A stretch of 64,000 nt of DNA from Kryptolebias marmoratus (GCF_001649575.2 NC_051441.1:9505456-9569455), one strand, 5' to 3'. Counted from the stretch's first letter, positions 1 to 12,560 are shown. The notes: generated by a model from the letters alone, not told the origin. Numbers and translations are program-made.

Positions 1-1239
1 CTTCCAAAGTTAATAATCTTCAACGTTCTCTGCAGCAGTGCTCGTCACCTAAAAACTCTTTCTCTACCCATAGTCCAGAATATATAAATTCAAATGATCT
101 TTTACTGACAGCCGTAATAGTTTGTTTCATTCACCATATTGTTTTTACCAGGCCTGTACCTCTCTGTGGACTCGGAGCTATTCCCTGCAGAATGAAACCA
201 CGAGCCAGAAGTGGAAATTACCACCAAGGCTATAAAAGCTGCACCACTTAAAGCAAATTACCGTAAATGCAGAAAAAGCTGTGCCAGCTACTGATAATAC
301 AGGAAAATATGCACATGTAAAGAAAAAAACAAAACAATTTTACTGATATTTCACAATCGATGCGTGTCTAGATAAAACTTCATTTGGGTCCAGATACAGA
401 CCCCAGTCCGCTAATTGGGAACCCCCAACTCTACAGATTCAGGTCCGTGGATGTGCGAGCGTCTGCGGCTCACTTCGGTCAGAGAAGGTTTCACTGCCGG
501 CCGGGGCATCTCCTCCTGGTAGCGAGCGTGTCAGGGGCCAGCGTCCATCTGCGAGTGATTTACGGGCTCCATTTCTGCAGATGATGTGTGATAAAACAGA
601 GAGGTACGGGTCAAAGTGACTATAGACTCAATATGTGACAGAGCCTCTCTTCCAGGGCCCGGACCACATGTTTTAATCTCTACAAGCATGTGTTTGAAGT
701 TCACAGCAAACACCATCAGGCCTGCTGGGGGACTTTATATCCATCTTACCTGCCGTATAACCGTCTGACAGCATTTAGCCAAACAGTGAGCAGGACGGCT
801 TTTTGAGAAGACAGGAAGTGGTTCTTTGCAAAAAAAAATAAAAAATCAAACTTGATCATTTACGTTTGAATATATTTTTGTAAAAGTTTCAAACATGAAA
901 ATGTCTTCAGGTAGATCTAAAGAGTAAACAACAACCTGCACAAAAAAAGTGACAGATTCCTGAAAATCTCCTCAGCGTGCCAAGTCTAATTTGCTTTGAC
1001 GAACATGAAGAAACTCATTAAAGCTACATCGCTGTCATAATAAAAATCTTGTCTTTAACTCAGACACCTGCAGCTTTTCGTACAACTGCAGCCAATAAGT
1101 TGAGGAACTGATCCTGAAACTGTGTGAAGCTGTTCAGCTTTCAATATGGCAAAAAGCTGATGGAAATCCACTGAAATTGATGTGAAGCAAAACAAAAAAA
1201 GGTATCCAAGCCACAGCAAAAAGGTAAAAGGCGTGCAGT
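1..1239. other. upstream flank, no gene seen
   Basis: AT-rich DNA without a convincing exon on either strand. The open frames here are short and show no family motif or splice structure. In human the gene beyond NOTUM is ASPSCR1, but I see no trace of it. Confidence 0.5.
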
Positions 1240-1650
1240 AATGTGTTTTATGTATGTCTGTTAGCAAAATATGTCATGAACCACTGGACAGATTTTAACA
1301 AGACTTTTAGGAAATAATCACTGGATGCACATCTACAACGGATTACCTTTTAGAGCCAGCATAATTCAAGATGGCTGCCACAGCTAACTGACATTAAGTC
1401 CAAACAAAAATAGCTGTACTTCAAACAGATCTAAACATACTGAGCCACGATTTGATGTGGTAGTAGCTGAGACTCAGTCGCAACACGTAGTCTGTGGAAA
1501 TCCCATCACATCACATCACACAAAAGGTTATTTTCAAAGTTCCAACAAAACGATTCTGTCATTTCTCATCAGAAGATGATCTCAGTGTAAAACCCTGGCA
1601 TGACAAGCAGTGGGTGACATGTATTCCTTCAAGGAATGCTAGGCCTTTAG
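1240..1650 (+). repeat. interspersed repeat, local family copy 1
   Basis: A copy of about 410 bp of a repeat found several times in this window. Shared landmarks in order are a TTAGCAAAATAT block, an ATTCAAGATGGCTGCCACAG block, a TTTGATGTGGTAGTAGCTGAG-like block and an end with the near-palindrome ATTCCTTCAAGGAAT (1623-1637). Further copies or pieces lie near 7.1, 22.0-22.5, 25.5-25.8, 43.0 and 45.8-46.3 kb. There is no coding capacity, so it looks non-autonomous. I cannot assign it to a named family. Confidence 0.75.
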
Positions 1651-2439
1651 TTTCTTAAATCTTTGCAGGATTCACTGCTTTCAGTAAATACTAATCCTTC
1701 TTTTCACGGATGAGTTTTAAAACAAACGCGATCAAATAAAACTTCCATCTTGAAGTGTCAACTTTAAAGAAATGATCTCTTTTTTTTCCTTTTGAGCTGC
1801 TTCGACTCAAACTAAATGGTTTGTTCGAGGGAAGCCTAGCTCAACCGTATCGAGGCATTTTTGTGTTAAAAAGCCGGCTTCCCATCAGGATGCTCTGCTC
1901 CACTTAAAATATACAGTAGAGCAGGGAAGTTTGGGGAAAGGCTGAAGTGGGAGGGAGGAGGCAAAAAGGGGGAGAAAGAGTGATGGCCGCTTTGATCTTT
2001 GGAGGCCCAGTCTGGATAAAGAAGAAGAAGAAGAATCAGTGTCCTTTTCTCTAAACCTTAAAAAAGAAAAAACAATGTGAGCAACTCAGTCCAAACTGAG
2101 AATCCCTCCGAATAATAACAGTAACAAGAATAATTTCAATATAAGAAGAGTCTAGAATCTACTTTTCCTGCACACATATTGCTCATACAAGTTATTTTTC
2201 CCCCCACTTGCTTTTCTTGTCTGCGTCTTATCCAAGATGCAAATTCTCACTTCATAAATTTGTGGTGGGATGGGAAATGGGCATTTCAAGGCTAGTAAAA
2301 AGCCACCACATCAAATAAAACATTGCGGATCAAAAGAACCAACGCATGGACATTTTTTTTTTTGTTTCCTCTACAAATAAAAAAAAAATGAAGGAGGGTG
2401 GTGGTGTGTGTGTGTGTGTAGTACTCTGCCACGCTTGAT
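1651..2439. other. notum upstream region
   Basis: Non-coding flank with purine-rich tracts around 1940-1980 and 2020-2035 and a short GT microsatellite at about 2404-2419. It contains the TCF/LEF-type site at 1989-1998. No exon is visible. Confidence 0.45.
1989..1998 (-). promoter_or_regulatory. candidate TCF/LEF site upstream of notum
   Basis: The plus strand reads GCTTTGATCT, so the minus strand carries AGATCAAAGC, very close to the optimal TCF/LEF motif. A second WWCAAAG match, TTCAAAG, is at 2591-2597 near the transcript start. NOTUM is a known Wnt/beta-catenin feedback target, which makes the site plausible, but a motif of this length also occurs by chance. Confidence 0.4.
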
Positions 2440-2811
2440 CATGCCCCGAGTCCTGCCCCGCGCCGTACGATTGGCTGGGTGGGCGCACATGGGGGGAAAG
2501 TTTGAATAAAATACAAGCGCATGGCACAAGTGTTGTCGTTCAAGCTGGTGCGCTTGGCCCTGAAGTACTCAACCAGAGAAGAACAGAGACTTCAAAGTTT
2601 GAAACAGATTCAGACACTTTAAACGGATGATTCTGCTCGACCATAAAGGACTGATTTAGGTTGAGTTTGCGTAAAATCTTTTGAGGGGCAAGCAACAAGT
2701 GCCGCGGCGTCTCCAAACTTGCGCACAACTGCTTTTTTGCGTCTTTTCTCCAGGAAATTCCCTCCCTCCCTCCCTGCGTCCACCAGTCAGAAGAAGATCT
2801 AAAGGTCTGAG
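2440..2811 (+). promoter_or_regulatory. notum proximal promoter and 5' UTR
   Basis: Composition rises in GC and CpG. An inverted CCAAT box (ATTGGCT, 2470-2476) lies about 30 bp before a TATA-like AT stretch (about 2501-2513), a usual spacing for a core promoter. Transcription probably starts near 2530-2545, giving a 5' UTR of about 270 nt. The start site is inferred. Confidence 0.45.
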
Positions 2812-2906
2812 ATGAGGGCGCTCAGGATGGTTCGCTCGGTGCTGCTGCTGGTTCTGGTGCAGTCCGGCGCTCTTTACGCGCGGAGGTTCCGGGGCGGCCG
2901 CAACCC

Positions 2907-2939
<33 letters not shown>

Positions 2940-5900
2940 GCGCTCACCGCCTCCTCCCACGCACCGGGCGGACCGGGGGGACACCACGGAGAGCTTCCCG
3001 CTGGATTTCACCGCGGTGGAGGACAACATGGACAACTTCATGGCGCAGGTGAAGAACCTGGCGCAGTCCCTGTACCCGTGCTCGGCGCAGAGGCTCGACC
3101 ACGACATGAAGCTGAACTTTTTGGTGAACACGTCGGTCACCTGCAACGACGGGAGTCCCGCAGGGTACGTAACAAGTCACACACAAAAAAAGTTAAGTTT
3201 CTATAATAATGACTGGATCAAAGCTGCGTCACCTGGAGTTCTCATTTGGCTGCTCGCCTGAAAAAGAAAACCTAACTTTTGGCAACTGATTCAGATGGTC
3301 GGCATTTCAAATTTAACAATAACACTTTTAAACGAGGGGAAAATTAAAAAATAGAAAACAAAAGAAAACATTGGCTCTGTCAGGGGAAGGGTTCTGGACA
3401 GCTGCTTTGCGTCAGCGGAGCGTGAAATTTGCGGAGAGCCGCACGGTCCATGCTTCATTTCCTTTGCTTCAAATTAGAATGCAGGATTTGCTCCTCTCAA
3501 AGTTTGGATTGGAGGTTTCCAGACCCTCCCTCGTGCCCATCACGTTCTGTCTGACCCTCAAACTGTTTGGGATGTTTCAGGAGGTTTTATTTTTTATTTT
3601 TTTTATTTCTCCTCTGATGATGAGGGACAGAAGAACATTCCCTGAAAACAGATGAAGATTCTTAAACTGAGTGACACAGAAACCAACCTCAGACACACAG
3701 GCTTTGTTTCATTTTTGACTGCTGCATAAAAATTCAAATAAATGTGAGTTTCAGGAAAAAAAATGTTCCATATTTATGGGCAGATGTCTTCACATTGTTT
3801 GGTTAATTTGTGTCATATTTATTGTTTTTAAATATGATGCAATCTGAACCACAATAAAACAGAATAGTTCCATTTTAAAGCAGTGCAGAATAAGGATATT
3901 ATTTCTTATTATTTGCAGTTAGCAGTGTCACATTCCTTGAAATACTTTCACATCAGTTGTTCCTTTAAACAGTCTTGTTATTGTGCATGAGAAGCCTTTG
4001 GTCATGGATCAACTTGACTGAAAGGAGGCTTGATATTCATGTCTCTTTATGGATTTAGAATCTCGTCTAATTCCTGTTAAACCCCAGAGAGATCTGGCTG
4101 CTGTAAAGCTCTTAGCTCTGTAGAGACACAACATGTGGACCAGCGCAGGACTTAGATATTGGCAGATGGCCTTTTTTTTTGTTCACTGTCGCTGAGATCA
4201 GTTAAGATGCTAATCCAAACAACAGCATTATCCACTGAGGTATTTATCTCCAGCATACAAATGCAAATAAGACCTGAAATTGACTGAACAGGAATGGTGT
4301 CCCGGAGCGCCCGCCACCTTTCCATCTCGCCGTCTCTTCTGAAGAATGCTTCAATAATTGCTTTTGTTGTCCGAAAATGGAATTGAAGGACCGTGAGCCG
4401 ACATCACTGACTGTAAACTCCCAGTAATTGTATAAAACACGAACCGAAGCCAGAAGTGTGATTCAGTGTCTGAGCAAAGCAGCTGGGAGGTTCAGCCAAG
4501 TGTGTTTCTCTTTAAACTCACCCAAACGGGTTTGGCAGCCTTTGAGTTGAGTCATTTGGTCAAGTCAAATACTCACTGCAGAAACATTAAAATCATCTAG
4601 AAGCTAAACAAAAACAAATCCCACACACACCTTCACACAACAAATGTGTTTAATCTGAGTGGAAGAAATGACACATTTGTCAGAAGTGCATCCCTCAGCA
4701 CGTGAGAATCAGATTGCCCTCTTCTGGACTGAAAACAAACAGCACATTTTCTCTGATGTTGCAGCCCGGGCTGCTTCTCCACATCTGCACAAGGGAACTG
4801 CTGCAGAGATTCATCTTATTTATTATTCTTTGCTTTTATCCATTCAGTTGAAAGAACACAAGAATGATGAGCTCTGCGTGATCGTGGTGCATTCACTGGC
4901 CAGGATGTTTATCTCCTGTTCAATCGCATGCAGACATATTTTTTGTTCTCCTCTGTGAATTTTTGTCGGCCAAAATGTCTTTGTTGACGTTTTCTGTCAC
5001 TTTTTCAGCGATCGACAAAGCAACAAGTCATCATTCCTTATATTAATGTGATGGTGACGAGTTTTATTTTCTGCTTGACTCCGTTTGCTGACATGAAAAT
5101 AGTAAGGGCTTCCCGTTGCAGAGTTTAGGGAAGGTTGTGGAATGAGGCTTTCATGCTGTAAAACAAATCACGAGAACTTTAGATTCACACTGACATGTAA
5201 CTTCAAGTTCTTACTGTTCCTGTTCATTTTGTCTCCTGCAGCTACTACCTGAAAGAGTCTCGAGGAAGTAGACGGTGGCTGATATTCCTAGAGGGTTGGT
5301 ATACTTTGGAATCACTTCATTATATTTCTCTTTTCATCCTGCAAACTGGGAATTTTTGAGCTTTGTAAGATAATTTAATAGGGGTGGGAATCTTTAGGCA
5401 CCTCATGATTGAACTCAGATTGATGTGATTATAAAACGATCATCGATATATTTTCAGTATCTTGTAACATAAATGACTACGGCTAATTTTACATAAAAAA
5501 CACAGCTTTATATTATTTTTATGCCTAATAAAGAGTGTGCAACAACATGTGACAAAAACCCCATTAATCACAGGCTGCTGACAGCAGTTAGCACCATTTT
5601 CACCACTAAAGATTTAGACACAAAACAAATGTTTCAAAGTCATTATTAAAGTCAATTATGTTATTATAACACAGTATATGTCTGTAAATAATACCTGAAG
5701 TTATTATCAGACATATACTCTTTAGGTTTCAGCAAAGAAAAGACAAAAAAAGATATGAAAACAGCTTTACTGCATCAGGTTTTGACTACAGGAAGTCGTA
5801 GCCGCAGATTAATGTTGATAGAATCAATTTTTTTCCATTTGAAAATCAATTCAGAACCCTCCGTGTCAGCAGTGTGATGCATCTAGAAATTATTTTTTGA

Positions 5901-8063
5901 ATATCTGTTAAATGTTGTGGGTTTTTTTTGTCCGCCTCTGCCCAGGCGGCTGGTACTGCTTCAACAAGGAGAACTGCGACAGCCGATACGAGACCATGAG
6001 GAGGCTGATGAGCTCGTCCAAGTGGCCCCAGACGAAACGAGGTCAGCCTTGTTTGTGCACTTCCACAAGCACCGCCGTCTCCCAACCTGTAGCCCGTCAC
6101 AAATCCTCACCACAGACTTTAATGAAATTTAATTAAAAGAGATCGGATGTGCGTGTGCTCATTTACGGTGTTATTAAGACCAGCACCCAGTCATAACCTC
6201 GCTGCAGAATATTTAACTGGCGCCCACTGCTAAAGGAGCAGAGATAACTTTGTCTGTCACTGCACTGTAATAACTATAATCCATCTGGTAATGATGATAA
6301 ATAAGAGGAGGATGTGTCTGAGGGGAGCCAAGATAGCTAATGATACATGTTGATGTGTCTCTGCAGGCACGGGGATCCTGTCTCCGCTGCCTGAGGAAAA
6401 CCCTCACTGGTGGAATGCAAACATGGTGTAAGTAGACTCGTGTTCGTGCGCTTGGTCGATGCTCAATTTGGAGTCCCTGCGGGGAGCTTTAACTTGGCGT
6501 TGTTTGTGCAGGTTCATTCCGTACTGCTCCAGTGATGTGTGGAGCGGCGCTACGGCCAAAACGGAGCAGAGTAAGAGACTGCTAAATCCTTACGATCAGG
6601 GCTATCACTTGTTCTTAAAGAGTTTTTTAACAATTCTGTTTTCACTTTCTGTCGTGGGCAGGTGGCTATGCCTTCATGGGCTCACTGATCATTCAGGAGG
6701 TTGTGAAAGATCTGCTGAGCAAAGGTCTGGAGACGGCCAAGGTCCTCCTATTAGCAGGAAGCAGGTTTGTTTGTGAGATCAGCTGTTAAAGTCCAAACAT
6801 TCACTTACTTTGTGTACCAATAGGAAGGTGTCGTGTTTCCGTCTGCAGTGCGGGTGGTACCGGAGTCCTTCTGAACGTGGATCGCGTGTCGGAGCTGCTG
6901 GAAGAGCTGGGCTACGCTGCCATACAAGTGCGAGGCCTCTCTGATTCCGGCTGGTTCCTGGACAACAAGCAGTACCACTGCACAGACTGCGTGGACACGG
7001 CCAGCTGCACCCCCACGGAGACCATCAAGAGAGGAATCAAGTATGGGAGAAACAAAAAGAATTATTTAGTAAAAGCCTAGCATTCCTTGAAGAACACATA
7101 TCACCCGCTGCCTGTTCCAGACAGAGTCTCTTCATCTTTTATTGCCATGTTTGTCAGGTACTGGGGAGGTGTGGTGCCAGAGAAGTGCAAACAAACCCAC
7201 GAAGGGGAGGAGTGGAACTGCTTCTTCGGATATCGAGTCTTCCCATCTATTAAAAGTGAATTTAAGATCATCGTTGCACACATTTATATCTTTTGAGCCA
7301 CACTGTCTCATTGTCTGTGGTAACATTTCTGGGGGTGAACTGTTTTTTCTCCTTGTTTCCTGGGCAGGCCCGGTGTTTGTGGTTCAGTGGCTGTTTGATG
7401 AGGCCCAGCTGACGGTGGACAACATCCAGCTCACAGGCCAGCCTGTGCAGGAAGGCCAGTGGCGCTACATCCAGAATCTGGGCATTGAGCTGAGGAACAC
7501 ACTCAAAGATGTCCCGTAAGTCTGCGCCTCTGCAGTTTCAGACAAAAGCAAAGGTTTCTTCAACGATTTACTTCAGTTTTTCTTTTTCTTTTGTTTATTT
7601 ATAGGGCTATGTTTGCTCCAGCATGCCTATCACATGAAGTTATCACCAGAAGGTAAGATTAATTTCATTTTTAAAGCCTACTTCTGAAAGTTTCAGGAAA
7701 CTTCAGCCATGTGAATTTCCACTCGTGAGCTTATGGCGCCCTCTTGTGTTGCATTCCAGCTACTGGATCGACGTGCAGGTCAAAGGCACCTCGTTGCCCC
7801 GGGCGCTGCACTGCTGGGACCGCAGCCTCCACGACAGCAGGAACAACAAGGCGCCGCCCAAGGCCTGCCCCGTCCACCTGATTGACAACTGCCCGTGGCC
7901 TCACTGCAACCCCACCTGCCCCACCATCCGGGACCAGTTCACGGGGCAGGAGATGAACGTCATCCAGTTCCTCATGCACATGGGCTTCGACGTGCAGAAG
8001 ATGGCCCAGCAGCAGGGCATGGACCCGAGCAAGCTACTGGGCATGCTCAGCAGCGGCAGCTAA
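2812..8063 (+). CDS. notum: notum palmitoleoyl-protein carboxylesterase (Wnt deacylase)
   Basis: Secreted hydrolase that removes the palmitoleate from Wnt proteins and so inactivates them outside the cell. I read 11 coding exons: 2812-3164, 5242-5294, 5946-6041, 6367-6427, 6512-6570, 6662-6764, 6849-7040, 7158-7255, 7368-7515, 7605-7652 and 7760-8063. Phases agree across all junctions and give 504 residues; human NOTUM has 496. A signal peptide (about 1-23) is followed by a run of ten Gln (33-42) and a Pro/Arg-rich linker. The GWYC motif begins near residue 137. The nucleophile lies in AGSSAGG (Ser242), with Asp349 in WLFDEAQ and His398 in CLSHE, matching human Ser232, Asp340 and His389. The C-terminus ends GMLSSGS, as expected. 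It is either of the teleost notum1 duplicates; I cannot tell which. Confidence 0.95.
2908..2937 (+). repeat. CAG repeat coding for polyglutamine in notum
   Basis: Ten uninterrupted CAG codons lie just after the signal peptide, in the low-complexity N-terminal segment before the catalytic domain. Pure codon repeats of this kind vary in length between individuals. Confidence 0.9.
5382..5860. repeat. interspersed repeat in notum intron 2
   Basis: Starts with GGGGTGGGAATCTTTAGGCA and closes near 5815-5860 with GAATCAA and AAAATCAATTCAGAACC-like motifs. This layout is typical of a widespread fish repeat with GGGGTGGGAATC at one end and AATCGATT-like runs at the other. There is no coding capacity. 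The boundaries are approximate and the class assignment is from memory. Confidence 0.5.
7073..7140 (-). repeat. terminal fragment of the local repeat family
   Basis: The segment with CCTAGCATTCCTTGAAGAAC followed by ATCACCCGCTGCC is the reverse complement of the end of the copy at 1240-1650. It lies in notum intron 7 and lacks the rest of the element. Confidence 0.65.
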
Positions 8064-8435
8064 AGAGAGCGCAGCCTCACACGTTAAGCTAAGCAGAACC
8101 CATAACCGATACCTCCATCTCACTCCACATCCACTCCTACCTGTAATCTGTTCACCTCTGACCTCCTGTCCAAAACCTCCGTCAGCCCACGTGTTTCGAT
8201 TTGATCCTGCAGTCTATTCTTTAAAAAACTGCATGACAAGGCACTATTTTCTACTACTCCTCAAAAAACAACTTTTGTTTTGTAAAAAAAAAAAAAAAAA
8301 GATCACGAATGTAATCCAGTTTTAAGGATGCTAATTGATTTTTTTTTATCTGTATGACTTTCATTCGAAGATTAGATTTAGTTCTTGCTAAAAAAAAAAG
8401 AAATGAAATGAAATAAAGGATGCTGTTTTTATTTA
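8064..8435 (+). terminator. notum 3' UTR and poly(A) signal
   Basis: The stop codon TAA is at 8061-8063. The first well-placed AATAAA is at 8412-8417, after an A-rich run at about 8282-8300, predicting a 3' UTR of roughly 370 nt. Another AATAAA near 8699 could serve a longer form. Confidence 0.5.
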
Positions 8436-10600
8436 GTCATTGTAGTTGATAACAAAATCATTTTGTTGAGGACTTTTTTTTATATAAGTATTGAATTTCG
8501 AATTTAAAAAAGGACACATGAAGTAATGTGTTTAGCAGAAACAGGGTAAAATGATCAGGTGAGAGAAAGCACTCAAGGTTTTATTTTTATAGCTCTGCAT
8601 CAAAACGTAAAAGCAGATCTACTTTTTGCCTTTCAAAAAGTAGCTAAAATAAAAAAAATATATAAGTGGATAACTTTATGTTATTGTGGTGGTTAGGAAA
8701 TAAAGAACAAAAGTTGTAATCTGGTTGACAAATTCCTACTTTTGGGGGCTCTAGATGTATCATAAAATCAGTTCTGGTCTGAAATGGTGCTAAAGTGGGC
8801 CTAGAAACACATCATCATCATCATCATCACCATATAGTGCCATTACAGCTAGTCTTTACCTCAGACATATATACTGAATATTCAATATAATATTCGGTAT
8901 CCAGTCTTTGGTCTTTACCTCTTCCTCATGGACGATAGCATCATTCGAGGAATGTTCGAACCTGATTGGAGGATCCACATTTGTGTCAGGTCCCCTCAGC
9001 AGTTCAGTCCTCACACTCAACGCACACTGAACATTTAAAGGGAGACAAATATTGTGTATTTGTATTTTTTTTGGTTTTGAGTATTTGTATAGTTTTTTTG
9101 AAGTGTTTATCTTTGTAACTCCCTTCTTATATTTCATTATAGAGATCACACTTTAATATAAAAACGATGTTGTACGTAATGATGACTTTATAAATGATGT
9201 TTGTAAAGGAACCTCTATATTTTGCATCACACCGAAAGAAAAAAAGGAGAAGTATTACTAAATGTAATTTTATTCTGTAACATATTTTTTTAACAGAAAA
9301 AAAATAATAATAACTCAAGCTACATTGGTAACTTTACATATTTATTTTGTTATGTAAATCATATTTATAAGTGCTATTTTTTTTTCACAGAGAAGTGATT
9401 CTTTGTAAATTGTAAATACATTGCTGTTTTTTCCTCTGTGTTGATTGCATGTCTTTGTATCACACCCAAAAGAAAAAGACATATTACATATACTACAAGT
9501 TACTTATTTCCAACCAGTCTCCTTGTTATTTATTATAATATTGCTAAGAAGTAACAAACAGTGGTTGTAGTGGTGATAGAACAGACCCTTTATTTAAAAA
9601 AATGACACAAACGCTGTAGAACATGAAAATACATTAAATGATGACTAAAAGACAAAATGTGAAAACTAAAACTATTGTATAAATGATTTGTTGAAACATT
9701 TGAAAGATCTATTCATCAAGTATGTTTAAATTATTAATAAATAAAAAAAGACATACATAAATGCATCTGAGAATGCATTTAAGGGCATTTCATTGCCATT
9801 CGGCAAACCTAAAATGCCCAAAACACAATAAAATTCTCTAAATGCAGAAACACTTTGAGAGTAAATAAAGTGAAATGAAGATTAAATCTTTAAATAACTC
9901 GACCGAGACATTTTGCCTGAACAAAAGTAGTCAAAGTGAAAGGAACTGGCTCCGTTCTCCGTCGTGAAGACTTTAATGCAGACTTCTTTTCTGACCTTGG
10001 TTTTGTTGTGGCTTCGAGTCCCGGTGCAGACCGTGTTTATTTGAACTGAAATACACGTTACAATTTGCCTTTCATTCAAATGCTCTCTTACAAAACCATG
10101 ACAGCAAGCCAACCGTGCAAAGGCAGTTTTCTCAGCCTTTGAACATCTCCCATAAATCATAAAAAAACACTAAAAATATATTTTTTTTCTCACTTAAGTA
10201 GCATAGCTGCATACAGTAGTTATATTTACAATTTACATTAGTATCTACAAAGATTCACTGTGGTGGATTAAAAAATACTTATGTTGACTGTTTAAGAACT
10301 TAAATCATAACTTGATCTAACTTGTTAAAGAATCTTTGTGCACGTTATAAATTAAAATCACACATATATGCCACCAGCATCCAGTACGTCTACCTTCCTG
10401 TCACATGTTTAGGCTAAATTTGCCATTGCTTGTATATAATCATCCCTCTCAAGTCATGTGTAATTCATGCCTCTAATGGAAGTTTTAACATCCCTCCCTG
10501 TCATTACACACTGTGTAAATGCCAGTTTCTTACTGAGGGAGCTCTGAGTCAGCCTCCCTGGAAATACGACTCCCATCCTGCCAGCCACATGCAGCCTCCC
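8436..10600. other. AT-rich intergenic region
   Basis: No gene is visible between the notum 3' end and the myadml2 promoter. The region holds an ATC microsatellite at about 8812-8830, many short A/T runs and only short open frames without motifs. Confidence 0.5.
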
Positions 10601-10624
10601 ACCCCTCTGTGGAATATAGACCCC

Positions 10625-10634
10625 CTATTTATAG
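10625..10634 (+). promoter_or_regulatory. MEF2/TATA-like site of myadml2
   Basis: CTATTTATAG fits the MEF2 consensus CTA(A/T)4TAG exactly and could also act as the TATA box. It lies about 790 bp before the myadml2 start codon in a GC-richer island. MYADML2 is a muscle-enriched gene in mammals, which fits a MEF2 input. Transcription would start near 10660; whether the long leader is spliced is not clear. Confidence 0.45.
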
Positions 10635-11419
10635 AGCTGGCAAGGCCTGCAAACCCCGGGCTCATCACAAACTTTCATTTAAACAGGCACCAGTAGAAAT
10701 CCACCCAGTGCACAGTGACACACACACACACACAAACACACCGACACAGGAGGGACAGGATGTGCTTGCTAACGTCAAGAAAAGTGGCAAACCAAATCTG
10801 AGAGGCAAAAGGAGACAGAAGCAGCAAGACGAGGAGCAAGAGTGAACCGGATTGGCATTTAGGGGCCAACAGGACTTCATCAGCAGGATAAGAAACTTTT
10901 CCACCTGTCGGCACTGAGAGCTATTGTTGGAAAGCTGATGTCTGGATCTGATATTTGAAGGAAAACAGCTTGGAGAAGACCTTGACTTTGAACTTTTGAT
11001 ACACTGGACACAAGCAAGGGAACAACACAAGGTTGTGCATTTTATTATTAAGTAAGATAAAGACTTTTTTTTTTATTCTACAAAACTCTGTGAGTGGATT
11101 GTCGGATACAAAGTTTAGGACAACAAATCCAAGCTTGTGAAAACTGCATCCTACTTTTAAGTGTTCAACTGCATAGCTTTTAGTTTATAAAACTGCTATA
11201 AAACTTATACACAGCTGTGTATAGGTGTAACCTGATATTTTGCACCCTCCTCTAATTACAAAGCAAGCTCGGAAATTACAGTCACTTGTGATTAAGGACC
11301 ATCTGCAAAAGGAAACCAAAAAAAAGAGGGTGAGGTCCATGTGAAAGAGGAGCGTAGGCCACAAAGAACACCAGTTCAGAGAACAAGAATAACACCAAGG
11401 AAAACGTCTGGAAGACATC

Positions 11420-12334
11420 ATGGATCCTCATGGAGGACACTACCTCAACAAAGATGCGGTGCTGTCACCTTTGGGTGCATCCCGAATATGCCAGCTGGTG
11501 CTCGGCTGCACCATAATGGCCCTGGTGTCCCACGGCGCAGGCTACAGCGCAAACTACGGCACCTTCTGCATGTTCGTGTGGTGCTTCTGCTTCGCCGTCA
11601 CGCTGGTTGTGTTCACGCTGGACATCACACGGCTGCACGCCTGCATGCCAATTTCCTGGGATAACTTCACTGTGGCTTTTGCCATGCTGGCGACGCTCAT
11701 GTACGTCACTGCCTCTGTGGTGTACCCCGTTTACTTTCTCCAAACAGACGACTCCAGTGGCGATGCCGACGATGTCCAAATCTACCGTATCGTTGTCACA
11801 GTCTGCTCCAGCGTTTGCGTCTTCCCGTACGGAGTGGAGGTGTTCCTAACGAGAGCAAAGCCGGGGGCTGTGGTGGGCTACATGGCCACTGTGTCAGGCC
11901 TGCTCAAGGTGGTCCAGGGTTTTGTGGCCTGCATTATTTTTGGGGCCTTAGCGAATGACAGTGAGTACAACCTGTACATTGCCACGCAGTACTGCGTTGT
12001 GGTGTACAGCCTGTGTTTCACCATCACGGTGATTGTTGTCATACTGACCGTGTCTGGGAGAACCGCGGCCCTCAGGTTCCCGTTCGACCGCTTTGTGGTG
12101 GTCTACACCTTCTTCGCTGTGATCCTTTACCTGAGCACAGCACTGATCTGGCCCATCTTCAGCTTCGACAAGAAATACGGCAACACCACTCGTCCTGAGG
12201 ATTGCCCGCGTGGACAGTGTCCCTGGGACAGTAAGCTGGTTGTGGCTGTCTTTACCAATGTCAACTTGGTGTTATATTTTATTGACCTTGTTTATTCCCA
12301 AAGGATTCGCTTTATTTCCAGCTCTGCTGTGTGA
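11420..12334 (+). CDS. myadml2: myeloid-associated differentiation marker-like 2 (MARVEL membrane protein)
   Basis: An uninterrupted 304-residue frame in a single coding exon. Hydrophobic segments lie near residues 24-42, 48-67, 83-105, 120-140, 150-175, 188-212, 225-247 and 272-292, consistent with the eight membrane spans and two MARVEL domains of the MYADM family. The short cytoplasmic N-terminus begins MDPHGGHYLNKDAVLSP and the first span follows GASRICQLVLG. The place between notum and pycr1 matches MYADML2 in human 17q25.3 and separates it from MYADM. Its molecular role is not settled; family members are membrane-organising proteins of muscle and myeloid cells. The ATG is the first in the frame, in context ATCATGG. 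A MEF2-like site at 10625 suggests muscle expression. Confidence 0.9.
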   Translation: MDPHGGHYLNKDAVLSPLGASRICQLVLGCTIMALVSHGAGYSANYGTFCMFVWCFCFAVTLVVFTLDITRLHACMPISWDNFTVAFAMLATLMYVTASVVYPVYFLQTDDSSGDADDVQIYRIVVTVCSSVCVFPYGVEVFLTRAKPGAVVGYMATVSGLLKVVQGFVACIIFGALANDSEYNLYIATQYCVVVYSLCFTITVIVVILTVSGRTAALRFPFDRFVVVYTFFAVILYLSTALIWPIFSFDKKYGNTTRPEDCPRGQCPWDSKLVVAVFTNVNLVLYFIDLVYSQRIRFISSSAV

Positions 12335-12560
12335 AAAACTTTACTCCTTAGAGACAATTACGGATTTTGTGAAGAACCCATGACCCTTAGTCCATAAGTT
12401 AATGGTGTTATTTATGAGAGACTTTTTACTGTCTGTATTCATTTAATGCTGAGCATGTACTTTTTCAGGTTTGTATTCTTTCAAAGTCAAAGTATTTCAT
12501 TCAAATGTATTTTAACATTTAAGTAAATAAAAATAAACTCCCTCTGAGATGTATAACAAG
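12335..12560 (+). terminator. myadml2 3' UTR and poly(A) signal
   Basis: An AT-rich tail follows the TGA stop. Overlapping AATAAA hexamers at about 12526-12538 make a likely cleavage site near 12550. Confidence 0.5.
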
